Notes under the pieces: generated by a model
The model's input: only the letters and a program-made list of their open reading frames with translations
The model's database searches: none
What the model was told of the DNA's origin: nothing
Program-made: the position numbers and the translations under genes
Part shown: piece by piece, positions 7,365-15,290 of the stretch
Position numbering within the stretch: position 1 is the stretch's first letter
Layout of the letters: every line of letters begins with the position of its first letter
DNA from: Dehalogenimonas formicexedens
GTDB taxonomy: Bacteria; Chloroflexota; Dehalococcoidia; Dehalococcoidales; Dehalococcoidaceae
DNA length: 64,000 nt
Direction: 5' to 3'
Assembly: GCF_001953175.1 (NCBI RefSeq)
Contig: NZ_CP018258.1
Span: 1,082,210-1,146,209, forward strand

Positions 7365-8523
7365 GGGCGCGGGCCGCGTTATCGACCGAGGTACCGACAA
7401 GCACGGGAACAAAGTCTGGGCGGTAGCCGCCGAACTACCCAAGACCCCAGAAGGTAAACGTAGCCAAGTATGGCGGACGGTTCGTGGGAATCGCCGTCAA
7501 GCCGAGAAAGCCCTTCAGAGTCTCCAATCTGAGATTCAGCGAAAAGAAGTAGTTAAACCTTCTAGGGGCACTCTCGCAGTATTCATGGCTTCCTGGCTCA
7601 ACGATAACCTTAAGGCAACAGCAAGCCCCAAGACATTCCAGAATTATTCATCCATGCTTTCAGCCCACATCACACCATCTGCACTAGGCACAATGGCGCT
7701 GGGTGATATTGACCCGAACGCAGTTCAAGCTTACATCAACTCTAAACTCAAAGCGGGCTTAAGTGCCAGGACAGTTCGCCATCATTACGCCCTGATTCAC
7801 AGGGCTCTTGAATTGGCAACACGCTGGGGAATGATAACCCGGAATCCTGCTTCAATCATCGACCCGCCACGATTCAAGCGGCCTGAAATGAACACTTTAT
7901 CCGAAGAACAAATCGGTCATGTTCTAGCTGCCGTTCTGGGGTCGATGTATCATCCAATCTATGCTACGGCAATATTTTCCGGAGCTCGCCGGAGCGAATA
8001 TTTGGCATTGCGCTGGGGTGATATCGATTTCAAGTTTGCTTCGATGAGCATATCCAGGTCGATGCATTATGTTGGTGGCAAAATCGTGTTTACCGAAACG
8101 AAGACGGCCAAATCGCGGCGCCTAATAGTGCTCACTCCTACTCTCATTGAGATTCTCACACGCCACTTTGAGGAGCAGCGCGCCCTGGCTGACAAACTGG
8201 AGCGACCTTTCAATCAGGACTCGCTCGTCTTCTGCCATGCCGATGGCTCACCAGTGTTACCAGACTCAATAACTCAGCATTGGGCTCGGGTCTGTAAAAA
8301 GCTCGGTTTCGATGTCCGGCTCCATGATGCACGTCATACCATGGCGACTATAATGTTAAAACAGGGAGTACATCCGAAAGTTGTCGCGGAAAGGCTCGGC
8401 CATTCTTCTGTGAGCCTCACTCTGGACACTTACTCTCACGTTACCCAGAGCATGGGTAAGGTCGCCGCTTTCCAACTCGACCAGGCCATTGCCGAGGCAA
8501 TCGCTAAAGCTGGCGCAATCTAA
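7348..8523 (+). CDS. int: Site-specific tyrosine integrase
   Basis: 391 residues with the full integrase layout: an N-terminal AP2-like arm-binding region (residues about 10-60), a SAM-like core-binding domain (about 70-170, TLAVFMASWLNDNL ... ITRNPASII), and the catalytic domain with R in SGARRSEYLAL, K in ETKTAKSRR, H-x-x-R in HDARHTMA, H in LGHSS and Tyr in LDTYSH. GAGGAGG lies eight bases before the ATG. The gene runs toward the 3' end of the initiator tRNA, 69 bases beyond its stop, which is the usual position of an integrase relative to its attachment site. It most likely inserted and excises this element. Confidence 0.92.
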   Translation: MAQRSKGAGRVIDRGTDKHGNKVWAVAAELPKTPEGKRSQVWRTVRGNRRQAEKALQSLQSEIQRKEVVKPSRGTLAVFMASWLNDNLKATASPKTFQNYSSMLSAHITPSALGTMALGDIDPNAVQAYINSKLKAGLSARTVRHHYALIHRALELATRWGMITRNPASIIDPPRFKRPEMNTLSEEQIGHVLAAVLGSMYHPIYATAIFSGARRSEYLALRWGDIDFKFASMSISRSMHYVGGKIVFTETKTAKSRRLIVLTPTLIEILTRHFEEQRALADKLERPFNQDSLVFCHADGSPVLPDSITQHWARVCKKLGFDVRLHDARHTMATIMLKQGVHPKVVAERLGHSSVSLTLDTYSHVTQSMGKVAAFQLDQAIAEAIAKAGAI

Positions 8524-8529
8524 GAAAGC

Positions 8530-8550
8530 GTGCAAAAAAGAGTGCAAAAA
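8530..8550. repeat. Two direct repeats GTGCAAAAA between integrase and tRNA
   Basis: GTGCAAAAA occurs at 8530-8538 and again at 8542-8550, a 12-base period, between the integrase stop and the attachment-site tRNA. Short direct repeats here could be integrase arm-type sites, but the A-rich composition makes chance possible. Confidence 0.35.
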
Positions 8551-8553
8551 TCA

Positions 8554-8580
8554 AAGAGCCCTCTTAAAAAGAGGGCTCTT
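8554..8580 (+). terminator. Terminator after the integrase
   Basis: A perfect 12-bp stem AAGAGCCCTCTT / AAGAGGGCTCTT with a three-A loop lies 30 bases after the integrase stop. The symmetric arms end in A and T bases on both strands, so it could also stop transcription leaving the minus-strand tRNA gene. Confidence 0.8.
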
Positions 8581-8592
8581 ACGTTTACAAAT

Positions 8593-8667
8593 TGGTAGCG
8601 GGGATAGGATTCGAACCTATGACCTTCGGGTTATGAGCCCGACGAGCTGCCACTGCTCCACCCCGCG
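8593..8667 (-). tRNA. Initiator tRNA-fMet (CAT)
   Basis: A 75-base cloverleaf on the minus strand with CCA encoded. The anticodon loop CTCATAA sits on a stem with three G-C pairs (GGG/CCC), the mark of initiator tRNA. The first base C faces T at position 72, so there is no Watson-Crick pair at 1:72, again as in initiators. TTCGAAT forms the T loop. Its 3' end faces the integrase, making it the likely attachment site. The gene is intact, so the crossover restores its sequence. Confidence 0.93.
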
Positions 8668-8681
8668 ACGGAAAACTCTTA

Positions 8682-8710
8682 ATTATCCCATTTCAGCGCA
8701 GCGCTGTCAA
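8682..8710 (-). promoter_or_regulatory. Promoter of the initiator tRNA gene
   Basis: On the minus strand TTGACA (8705-8710) is followed after 17 bases by GATAAT (8682-8687), giving a start about eight bases before the tRNA 5' end. This is close to the sigma-70 consensus. Confidence 0.8.
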
Positions 8711-8744
8711 TGTGAGAGCAGCCGCGCTCTGCAATATAACCCGG

Positions 8745-8773
8745 TTGCCACGATCCCGGCTTTAGTTTATAAT
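8745..8773 (+). promoter_or_regulatory. Promoter of the formate dehydrogenase-like operon
   Basis: TTGCCA (8745-8750) and TATAAT (8768-8773) are separated by 17 bases. They lie about 60 bases upstream of the NuoE-like start and are divergent from the tRNA promoter. Confidence 0.75.
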
Positions 8774-8835
8774 TATTCGTCTCCAATGTTATGTCATCTA
8801 TCTTTCTGCCGTTGACCAGATAATCCTTTGCCGCT

Positions 8836-9330
8836 ATGCCAGACGACGTGACGCAAACTCATTTTGATATCGACGCCGTTTTGGGCGGATTCGGGCGCGA
8901 TCGCGCGAACCTCATCCCGGTTCTGCAAGCGGTTCAACAGCATATTGGTTACCTATCGGTCGACGCCGTTTCCTCCGTAGCCGAATACCTGGGGTTATCG
9001 GAGACGACCGTCCACAGCGTCGCCTCCTTCTATACCCAGTTCAAATTCAAACCCTCCGGCAAGAACGTTATCAAGGTCTGCCGCGGTACCGCCTGCCACG
9101 TAGGCGGCGGCGAGCGCATTCTGGCCGAGATCGAACGACAACTGGGCATCAAACCCGGCGAAACCACCCCTGATCTCCAGTTCACCATCGATACCGTCGC
9201 CTGTATCGGCGCCTGCGCCCTTTCGCCGGTGGTCATCGTCAACGAGAACATTCACGGCCGCGCTTCGGTGAACAAGATCCTCGAAGCCGTGGCGGAGAAG
9301 AAAGACGTGGCGTACTGCCGATGCCCGTGA
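8836..9330 (+). CDS. NuoE-like [2Fe-2S] thioredoxin-fold subunit
   Basis: 164 residues, the usual size of NuoE/HydC/HoxE-type subunits. The four iron-sulfur cysteines are seen in C-R-G-T-A-C near residue 82 and C-I-G-A-C near 123, with the family helix pattern before them (LIPVLQAVQQHIGYLS, ASFYTQF). The protein passes electrons within an NAD(P)H-linked oxidoreductase module in the cytoplasm. It is the first gene after a strong promoter and overlaps the NuoF-like gene by ten bases, so the two are translated together and belong to the same complex. Confidence 0.92.
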   Translation: MPDDVTQTHFDIDAVLGGFGRDRANLIPVLQAVQQHIGYLSVDAVSSVAEYLGLSETTVHSVASFYTQFKFKPSGKNVIKVCRGTACHVGGGERILAEIERQLGIKPGETTPDLQFTIDTVACIGACALSPVVIVNENIHGRASVNKILEAVAEKKDVAYCRCP

Positions 9331-11189
9331 CGTCGGATTTCGCAACGCTCCAGGCAGAAGCCAAAGCGTCATGGCAGGCGCTGATCGATAGTCCCACCCC
9401 ACATATCCTCATCGGCACCGCCACCTGCGGCAAGGTTTCCGGCGCCATGAGCGTCTACGACGCCATCCTCGCCGCCCTTGAAAGGCTGGGCATCAAGGCT
9501 ACCGTAACCCAGGTCGGCTGTTTCGGCATGTGTTACGCCGAACCGACGATGGACATCGTTCTTCCCGGATTGCCGCGGGTCAGTTATGGCTTTATGACCC
9601 CTGAGAAAGCCGGCCGGATCATCGAGGATTTCATCATCAACGGGAACCCCAGGCCGGACCTGGCGCTGTGCACCATCGGCCCGGGCCTCATCGAAGGCAT
9701 TACTCCTTTCGACGAGATGCCGATGCTGAAAGACCAGCACCGCATCGCCCTGCGCAACGGCGGCCATATCAATCCGCTGCGAATCAGCCATTACATCGCC
9801 CGTGGCGGCTATGCGGGTCTTTATCGGGCTCTGTCTTCCATGACGCCGCAGGAGGTTATCGACGAGGTCTCGAAGTCTGGCCTCCGGGGGAGGGGCGGCG
9901 CCGGTTTTGCCACCGGCCAGAAGTGGCAGTTCTGCCGGAATGCCCAGGGCTCGCCCAAGTACATGATCTGCAATGCTGACGAAGGCGATCCCGGGGCGTT
10001 CATGGACCGTTCCATCCTGGAAGGCGATCCTCATTCGGTAATCGAGGGGCTCATTATCGCCGCTTACGCTATCGGCGCGTCCGAGGGGTTCATCTATGTC
10101 AGGGCGGAGTATCCCCTGGCGGTTTCAACGGTCAGGCATGCGGTCGAACAGGCCAGGGAGCGCGGTTTCCTGGGCACAAACATCATGGGTTCCGGCTTCG
10201 ATTTCGATGTCAGGATAAAAGAAGGCGCCGGAGCGTTCGTCTGCGGTGAAGAGACCGCTCTCATGGCCAGCATCGAAGGCCGGCGCGGCATGCCCCGTTC
10301 CCGCCCGCCCTTCCCCGCCCAATCCGGCCTCTGGGGCAAACCGACGACGATCAATAACGTCAAGACACTGGCAATGGTCTCGTACATCCTTGCCGAGGGC
10401 GCTTACCGGTTCGCTGGTCTCGGCACCGACAAGAGCCAGGGTACCTGCGTATTCGCCTTGGCCGGGAATATCAACCACATGGGCTTGATCGAAGTGCCCA
10501 TGGGGACGCCGCTTGATGACGTTATCTTCAAAATCGGCGGCGGCATTCCCAGGGGCAGGAAGCTCAAAGCCGTTCAGATAGGCGGCCCTTCGGGCGGTTG
10601 CCTGCCGGCTGATCTATCGGCCACGGGGCTCGATTACGAATCGCTCATCAAATCCGGGGCCATAATGGGCAGCGGCGGCCTCATCGTCATGGATGAAGGC
10701 AACTGCATGGTGGACGTGGCCCGCTATTTCCTGTCTTTCATCCAGGCCGAGTCCTGCGGCAAATGCACCCCCTGCCGGCTGGGCACCAAGCAGATGCTTG
10801 ATATCCTCACCCGGATAACTAAAGGCGAGGGCAAATCAGAAGATATCCCGGCGCTCGAGGAACTGGCGAAACAGATCAAGGTTTCCTCACTCTGCGCCCT
10901 GGGCGGCACTTCCCCCAACCCGGTACTGACAACCCTGAAATATTTCCGGGACGAGTACGAAGCCCACATCAATGAAAAACGCTGCCCCGCCGGCGTGTGC
11001 AAAACTCTGATCAAGTATGCGATTGTCAACGATAAATGCAACGGCTGCCGCCTGTGCGAAAAAGCCTGTCCGGCGAAGGCGATCACTTTCGTCGGCAAGC
11101 GTAAGCCTGTCATCCTCGACGAAACATTATGCAATCGCTGCGGCATCTGCCGCGACGTCTGCAAGCTGGACGCGGTGGCGGTAAAATGA
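9321..11189 (+). CDS. NuoF-like NAD(P)/FMN-binding subunit with C-terminal ferredoxin domain
   Basis: 622 residues, longer than plain NuoF (about 430). An N-terminal thioredoxin-like [2Fe-2S] section has cysteines around residues 36 and 75 (GCFGMC). The NADH/FMN domain follows (GRGGAGF near 190), then SLBB and the N3 [4Fe-4S] motif ESCGKCTPC near 478. Two ferredoxin [4Fe-4S] clusters close the protein (CNGCRLCEKACP, CNRCGICRDVC). This fused form is typical of electron-bifurcating hydrogenases and formate dehydrogenases. It oxidises or reduces NAD(P) and shares electrons with ferredoxin; the bifurcating role is inferred. Its stop overlaps the next start (ATGA). Confidence 0.92.
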   Translation: MPVTSDFATLQAEAKASWQALIDSPTPHILIGTATCGKVSGAMSVYDAILAALERLGIKATVTQVGCFGMCYAEPTMDIVLPGLPRVSYGFMTPEKAGRIIEDFIINGNPRPDLALCTIGPGLIEGITPFDEMPMLKDQHRIALRNGGHINPLRISHYIARGGYAGLYRALSSMTPQEVIDEVSKSGLRGRGGAGFATGQKWQFCRNAQGSPKYMICNADEGDPGAFMDRSILEGDPHSVIEGLIIAAYAIGASEGFIYVRAEYPLAVSTVRHAVEQARERGFLGTNIMGSGFDFDVRIKEGAGAFVCGEETALMASIEGRRGMPRSRPPFPAQSGLWGKPTTINNVKTLAMVSYILAEGAYRFAGLGTDKSQGTCVFALAGNINHMGLIEVPMGTPLDDVIFKIGGGIPRGRKLKAVQIGGPSGGCLPADLSATGLDYESLIKSGAIMGSGGLIVMDEGNCMVDVARYFLSFIQAESCGKCTPCRLGTKQMLDILTRITKGEGKSEDIPALEELAKQIKVSSLCALGGTSPNPVLTTLKYFRDEYEAHINEKRCPAGVCKTLIKYAIVNDKCNGCRLCEKACPAKAITFVGKRKPVILDETLCNRCGICRDVCKLDAVAVK

Positions 11190-13843
11190 TCGAACTCCGC
11201 ATCAACGATCAGGTTATCGAAGCGGCGGAAGGCCAGACTGTCCTGGAAGCCGCCCGCCAGGCCGGGATCTACATCCCCAGCCTGTGTTATTCCCCCGATC
11301 TCAAACCCTACGGCGGTTGCCGCATGTGCATCGTCGAGATCGAAAAAATGCGGGGACTGCCCACCGCCTGCACTACCCCGGTAGCCGCCGGCATGGTAAT
11401 CCGGACCGAAACGCCCGCTTTGACCGATGCCCGCAGAACCGTCCTGGATTTGCTCCTGGCCGAACATCCGCTCGATTGCGCTTCCTGCGTCAAAGACGGA
11501 CGGTGCGAACTCCAGGACGCGGCCAAGCACATGGGGATTACCGTAAGCAGGCTGCCTGTCAGCGCCCGAATCCAGGCGATCGACGATTCCAACCCGTTCT
11601 TCAAACTGGACCGCAACAAGTGCATCCTGTGCGCCCGCTGCACCCGCGCCTGCGACGAGATCACCGGCAACAATGCCATCGAGATTGTCGACCGGGGTTA
11701 CGGAAGCAAAGTCGGCACCGTCGTCGATCGTCCCCTCACCGGGACCAACTGCGCCTCCTGCGGCGAATGCGTCACGCAGTGTCCGGTCGCCGCCCTGGTT
11801 CCCAAGGATCATGTAAAGCCTGACGGTGTGGTATCCACGGTTTGCCCCTATTGCGGCGTCGGTTGCGGCATAAAGCTTGAGCTGTCCGGCGGAAAGATCG
11901 TCTCCGTTTCAGGCGACACCGGTAATCCATCGTCGAGAGGCCGGCTGTGCGTCAAAGGCCGATTCGGCATAAAAGACTTCGTGCATCATGCCGACCGGTT
12001 AACCACGCCGCTCCTGAAACGTGATGGACAATTCGTCGAGTCCGCCTGGGATGAGGCGCTGGAATACGCCTGTTCCCGGCTGTACCAGTTCAAACCCGGC
12101 GAAGTGGCTGTCATCGCCTCTGCCAAAGCCACCAATGAGGAGAATTACCTCATTCAAAAGTTCGCCCGGGCGGTTTTGAAAACAAACAACGTGGACCATT
12201 CCGCCCGCCTGTGCCACGCCCCCACCGTGGCCGGCCTCGCCGCCGCCTTTGGTTCGGGAGCCATGACCAATTCGATAGGCGATTTGAACCAATCCGGGTG
12301 CTTTTTCGTCCTCGGCGCCAATACCTCGGAAACCCACCCGGTTATCGGCTTCGGTATCAAGCAGGCGGTGAAGAACGGAGCAAAACTCATTGTTGCCAAC
12401 CCCGTGAGGATCCCCCTCGTCCGCTACGCCGATATTTTCCTGCAGCATCATCCAGGAACCGATGTCATGCTACTCTCGGCGATGTGCAAGATCATTATCG
12501 ACGAGGAGTTGCTCGACCGGAATTTCATCGATTCCCGGACCGAAGGCTACGAGTCCCTCGCAAAATCTCTGAGAAAATTTGATCTCGACCACGCCGCCGC
12601 CGTCACCGGCGTCGCGTTAGAGGACATCCGAATGGCCGCCCGCCTTTACGCCGGCAGCAAGACTGCTTCGATCCTCTACGCCATGGGCATTACGCAGCAC
12701 CGCCACGGCACCGACAATGTTTCTTCTGTTGCCAACCTGGCCATGCTCACCGGGAACCTGGGCAAACCCGGGGGCGGGGTGAACCCGCTCCGGGGACAGA
12801 ACAACGTCCAGGGGGCTTGCGACATGGGCGCCCTGCCGGACGTCTTCACGGGTTACCAGAAGGTCTCCGATGAAGTTGCCAAAACCAAATTCGAAGCCGC
12901 GTGGGGAGTGTCTTTGCCATCGGAACCGGGACTTACGCTTCTTGAAATCATCGACGCCATCGACCGCAAAAAGATCAAGGCTCTTTATGTAGTCGGCGAA
13001 AACCTGATGCTCTCCGACCCCGACATCAACCGCTTGAAAAGAGCTTTGGAGAAGCTGGAACTCTTGGTAGTCCAGGATATTTTCATGAACGAAACGGCTG
13101 AAATGGCCCACGCGGTTCTGCCGTCGACGACTTTCGCCGAGAAAGAAGGTACTTTCACCAACACTGAACGCCGGGTACAACGCCTCAGGAAAGCGGTTAA
13201 CCCGGTTGGATTCTCAAAACCGGACTGGTGGATCACCGCCCAGCTCGGAAAACGCCTCTGCGGCAAGGGTTTCGGTTTTTCCGGCCCTGAGGGCATCTTT
13301 GAGGAAATAACCACACTGACCCCGTCATATGCCGGAATCAGCTACGACCGGTTGGACCAGGGCGGCCTTCAGTGGCCTTGCCCCTCCCCGTCCCATCCCG
13401 GCACCCCGATCCTCTACGTCGGGAGTTTCACCCGCGGCAAAGGCGTCTTCAAAGCTGTTAAATTCGTGCCCCCGGCGGAATTGCCGGACGATACATATCC
13501 ATTCATCCTGACCACCGGCCGCAGCCTGTACCATTTCCATACCGGGACCATGACCCGCCGGGTCAAGGGTTTGAATGCTCTTCAACCAACCGAAACGCTT
13601 GAGATTTCAGGCGTTGATGCCTCAAACCTAGGCATCAGCGATGGTGAGTCGGTGAGGGTGACTTCCCGGCGCGGTTCGGTTACCGCTAACGCCGTGGTCA
13701 GTAAGCGGCCGAAACCGGGTACGATATTCATGACCTTCCACTTCCCCGAAACCGCCACCAACATCCTCACCAATCCGGCGCGCGACCCAGTCGCCAAGAT
13801 ACCGGAACTCAAGGTGGCGGCTGTCAAAATCGAGAAGGTATAA
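11186..13843 (+). CDS. fdhA: Formate dehydrogenase-like molybdopterin subunit with NuoG-type N-terminus (cysteine form)
   Basis: 885 residues. In order: a [2Fe-2S] plant-type domain (cysteines from residue 33), the His-Cys3 motif HPLDCASC near 94, two [4Fe-4S] clusters (CILCARCTRAC near 146, CASCGECVTQC near 189), the MopB domain opening with CPYCGVGC near 220, and a molybdopterin-dinucleotide-binding end. The Mo/W ligand position reads ARLCHAP, so Cys343 stands where many formate dehydrogenases use selenocysteine, followed by the conserved His344. ATG at 11186 overlaps the NuoF-like stop and is preferred over an upstream in-frame ATG at 11129. With its neighbours it forms an NAD(P)- and probably ferredoxin-linked formate dehydrogenase; another substrate is not excluded. 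Confidence 0.88.
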   Translation: MIELRINDQVIEAAEGQTVLEAARQAGIYIPSLCYSPDLKPYGGCRMCIVEIEKMRGLPTACTTPVAAGMVIRTETPALTDARRTVLDLLLAEHPLDCASCVKDGRCELQDAAKHMGITVSRLPVSARIQAIDDSNPFFKLDRNKCILCARCTRACDEITGNNAIEIVDRGYGSKVGTVVDRPLTGTNCASCGECVTQCPVAALVPKDHVKPDGVVSTVCPYCGVGCGIKLELSGGKIVSVSGDTGNPSSRGRLCVKGRFGIKDFVHHADRLTTPLLKRDGQFVESAWDEALEYACSRLYQFKPGEVAVIASAKATNEENYLIQKFARAVLKTNNVDHSARLCHAPTVAGLAAAFGSGAMTNSIGDLNQSGCFFVLGANTSETHPVIGFGIKQAVKNGAKLIVANPVRIPLVRYADIFLQHHPGTDVMLLSAMCKIIIDEELLDRNFIDSRTEGYESLAKSLRKFDLDHAAAVTGVALEDIRMAARLYAGSKTASILYAMGITQHRHGTDNVSSVANLAMLTGNLGKPGGGVNPLRGQNNVQGACDMGALPDVFTGYQKVSDEVAKTKFEAAWGVSLPSEPGLTLLEIIDAIDRKKIKALYVVGENLMLSDPDINRLKRALEKLELLVVQDIFMNETAEMAHAVLPSTTFAEKEGTFTNTERRVQRLRKAVNPVGFSKPDWWITAQLGKRLCGKGFGFSGPEGIFEEITTLTPSYAGISYDRLDQGGLQWPCPSPSHPGTPILYVGSFTRGKGVFKAVKFVPPAELPDDTYPFILTTGRSLYHFHTGTMTRRVKGLNALQPTETLEISGVDASNLGISDGESVRVTSRRGSVTANAVVSKRPKPGTIFMTFHFPETATNILTNPARDPVAKIPELKVAAVKIEKV

Positions 13844-13850
13844 TAGCCGC

Positions 13851-14210
13851 GTGAAACAGTATCTCGGCGTCGATATCATCGAGATCAGCCGCATCGAAAA
13901 GGCCATCGACCGTTGGGGTGACGCCTTTCTCGACCGTATTTTCACTCCCGCCGAGAAAGAAAAGTACCGTAACCGGCCGGAGTCGCTGGCCGCGCGTTTT
14001 GCCGCCAAGGAAGCCGCGGTCAAAGCCCTGGGCTGCAACGAGATAATCTATCGGGATATCGAAATCGTTGCCGATGCCGGGAAGCGCCCCGAGATAAGTT
14101 TGACAGGCCGCGCGGAGGTTTTCGCCCGCGATTTGGGCATCGCCAATTTAGCGGTCAGCCTCTCCCACAGCCGGGATTATGCGGTTGCTGTTGTCTCAGG
14201 ATTCAGTTAA
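13851..14210 (+). CDS. acpS: Holo-[acyl-carrier-protein] synthase
   Basis: 119 residues, the normal length of AcpS. It transfers the phosphopantetheine arm of CoA to a serine of acyl carrier protein, in the cytoplasm. The magnesium-binding residues appear in GVDIIEISRIE and in ARFAAKEAAVKALG, and the end VSLSHSRDYAVAVV is characteristic. It begins with GTG seven bases after the formate dehydrogenase stop, so it is probably the last gene of that transcript, and a strong terminator follows. Confidence 0.95.
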   Translation: MKQYLGVDIIEISRIEKAIDRWGDAFLDRIFTPAEKEKYRNRPESLAARFAAKEAAVKALGCNEIIYRDIEIVADAGKRPEISLTGRAEVFARDLGIANLAVSLSHSRDYAVAVVSGFS

Positions 14211-14234
14211 CCAAATTCGCCCGCAGAAATAATA

Positions 14235-14268
14235 AAGAGGGAGGCCGTTTGGCCTCCCTCTTGTTTTT
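14235..14268 (+). terminator. Rho-independent terminator after acpS
   Basis: Stem AAGAGGGAGGCC / GGCCTCCCTCTT (12 bp, GTTT loop), followed by GTTTTTT. It also lies just past the end of the convergent DUF3068 gene and may act on both strands. Confidence 0.92.
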
Positions 14269-14283
14269 TCCGAAAGATGAGTA

Positions 14284-15135
14284 CTAGGCCGCTTTGGGTT
14301 TGGATTTCAGGACCAACCCAAGGACGATCAACACGGCACCGAGGGCGATGGCGCCCCAGAAACCATAAACGCTGGCCCATACGATTTTGTTCATATTGGC
14401 TTTGCCGTCGGTGACCATTTCATCGATAGTAGCCTGGGTGAAATGGCTTTCGTTGATGAGAACCGCCATTGATGACCCATTGGCTAACAACTGATTTACA
14501 GTGGTGGTGAGTTTTGAATCAATGGGAGTACCGGACACGGGTTCAACTTTGATTGTAGCCGCGACATCGATTTTTTGTGTAGCATTAGTAGGACTTGTAT
14601 TGCCTTTTGAATCAATCTTGAACACGTAGACTTTTAGACCATTAACGGTCTCTTCACCCACAAAAGTGGCAGGAAGAGTGGAATTGGTGGTCGCTACCCA
14701 GTACTGATAAGTTTCTTTTTGAACATCTAAAGGGAAAGTGAATTGACCACTTCGAGTTTTGTCGCCTCCGGGCAGGTTAACTCTCGTAGTACGATCAATC
14801 GCATAAGTCTCGTGAGAATCTAGCGCAGCAAGTGATGCAGCACCTGGTGCTGACGATAAAGGTGCGCCATTTGCGGCGAGGAAAAACGTGATGTCTTGCT
14901 TGAGCACAAGGGCATCAGCAGAATTAACCTCGGTACCGGTAAGCACGCGGTCCATTTTCGTTGCGATTGGAACCATTGCATTAGCTGCTTGATTGAATAC
15001 CTGAACCTGGCCTTCGAAATGGTACACGACCGAATAATCCGCCGGCATTTTCGCCATCCCCGGGAAAATGAGGTAGAGCCAGACCATCGCAAACGCGACA
15101 ACCAGGACGCCAAGGGCTACCAGTGCTCGACGCAT
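14284..15135 (-). CDS. DUF3068 (PorA-family) membrane-anchored protein
   Basis: 283 residues with one transmembrane helix at each end: residues about 5-25 (ALVALGVLVVAFAMVWLYLIF) and about 255-275 (GFWGAIALGAVLIVLGLVL). The large middle part is therefore outside the membrane, probably on the extracytoplasmic face. This two-anchor layout and the spacing fit DUF3068, known from actinobacteria and Chloroflexota; its function is unsettled. GAGGAAAGG precedes the ATG. A TTGAACAG...CTGTTCAA palindrome overlaps the upstream region, suggesting repressor control. Confidence 0.8.
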   Translation of the reverse strand: MRRALVALGVLVVAFAMVWLYLIFPGMAKMPADYSVVYHFEGQVQVFNQAANAMVPIATKMDRVLTGTEVNSADALVLKQDITFFLAANGAPLSSAPGAASLAALDSHETYAIDRTTRVNLPGGDKTRSGQFTFPLDVQKETYQYWVATTNSTLPATFVGEETVNGLKVYVFKIDSKGNTSPTNATQKIDVAATIKVEPVSGTPIDSKLTTTVNQLLANGSSMAVLINESHFTQATIDEMVTDGKANMNKIVWASVYGFWGAIALGAVLIVLGLVLKSKPKAA

Positions 15136-15153
15136 CGACGACCCCTTTCCTCA

Positions 15154-15248
15154 TTGAACAGATTGAATGGCTGTTCAATATAATATAATGGCGACCATCA
15201 TAGGGCTAATATGTCTCGCTGTCAATAGATTTAATGAACTATCGTTCA
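15154..15248. promoter_or_regulatory. Two palindromic operator-like sites upstream of the DUF3068 gene
   Basis: TTGAACAG (15154-15161) and CTGTTCAA (15171-15178) form a perfect 8-bp inverted repeat. A related TGAAC-4-GTTCA site lies at 15235-15248. Both use the half-site TGAAC, as expected for one dimeric repressor, for example of the TetR family. No regulator gene is adjacent. Confidence 0.5.
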
Positions 15249-15290
15249 ATATTATTCAAGGGAGAGACCAATCGCCGAGACAAACCGACA

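Larger units (their letters stand above)
1..8592. mobile_element. Right part of an integrative element inserted at tRNA-fMet
   Basis: The region carries two excisionase-like genes, an XRE regulator, a replication ATPase, a candidate origin array, two tyrosine recombinases and several unknown small genes, all A+T-richer than the housekeeping genes to the right. The full-length integrase ends next to the 3' end of an intact initiator tRNA gene, the classic attachment site. The other end and its copied tRNA tail were not found between 1 and 8592, so the element extends left of the window. Confidence 0.8.

Noticed and set aside
11129-11186. Longer N-terminus for the formate dehydrogenase-like protein
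   Set aside because: The extra 19 residues are an out-of-frame reading of the NuoF-like C-terminus; ATG at 11186 gives the normal ferredoxin-domain start and a four-base overlap.
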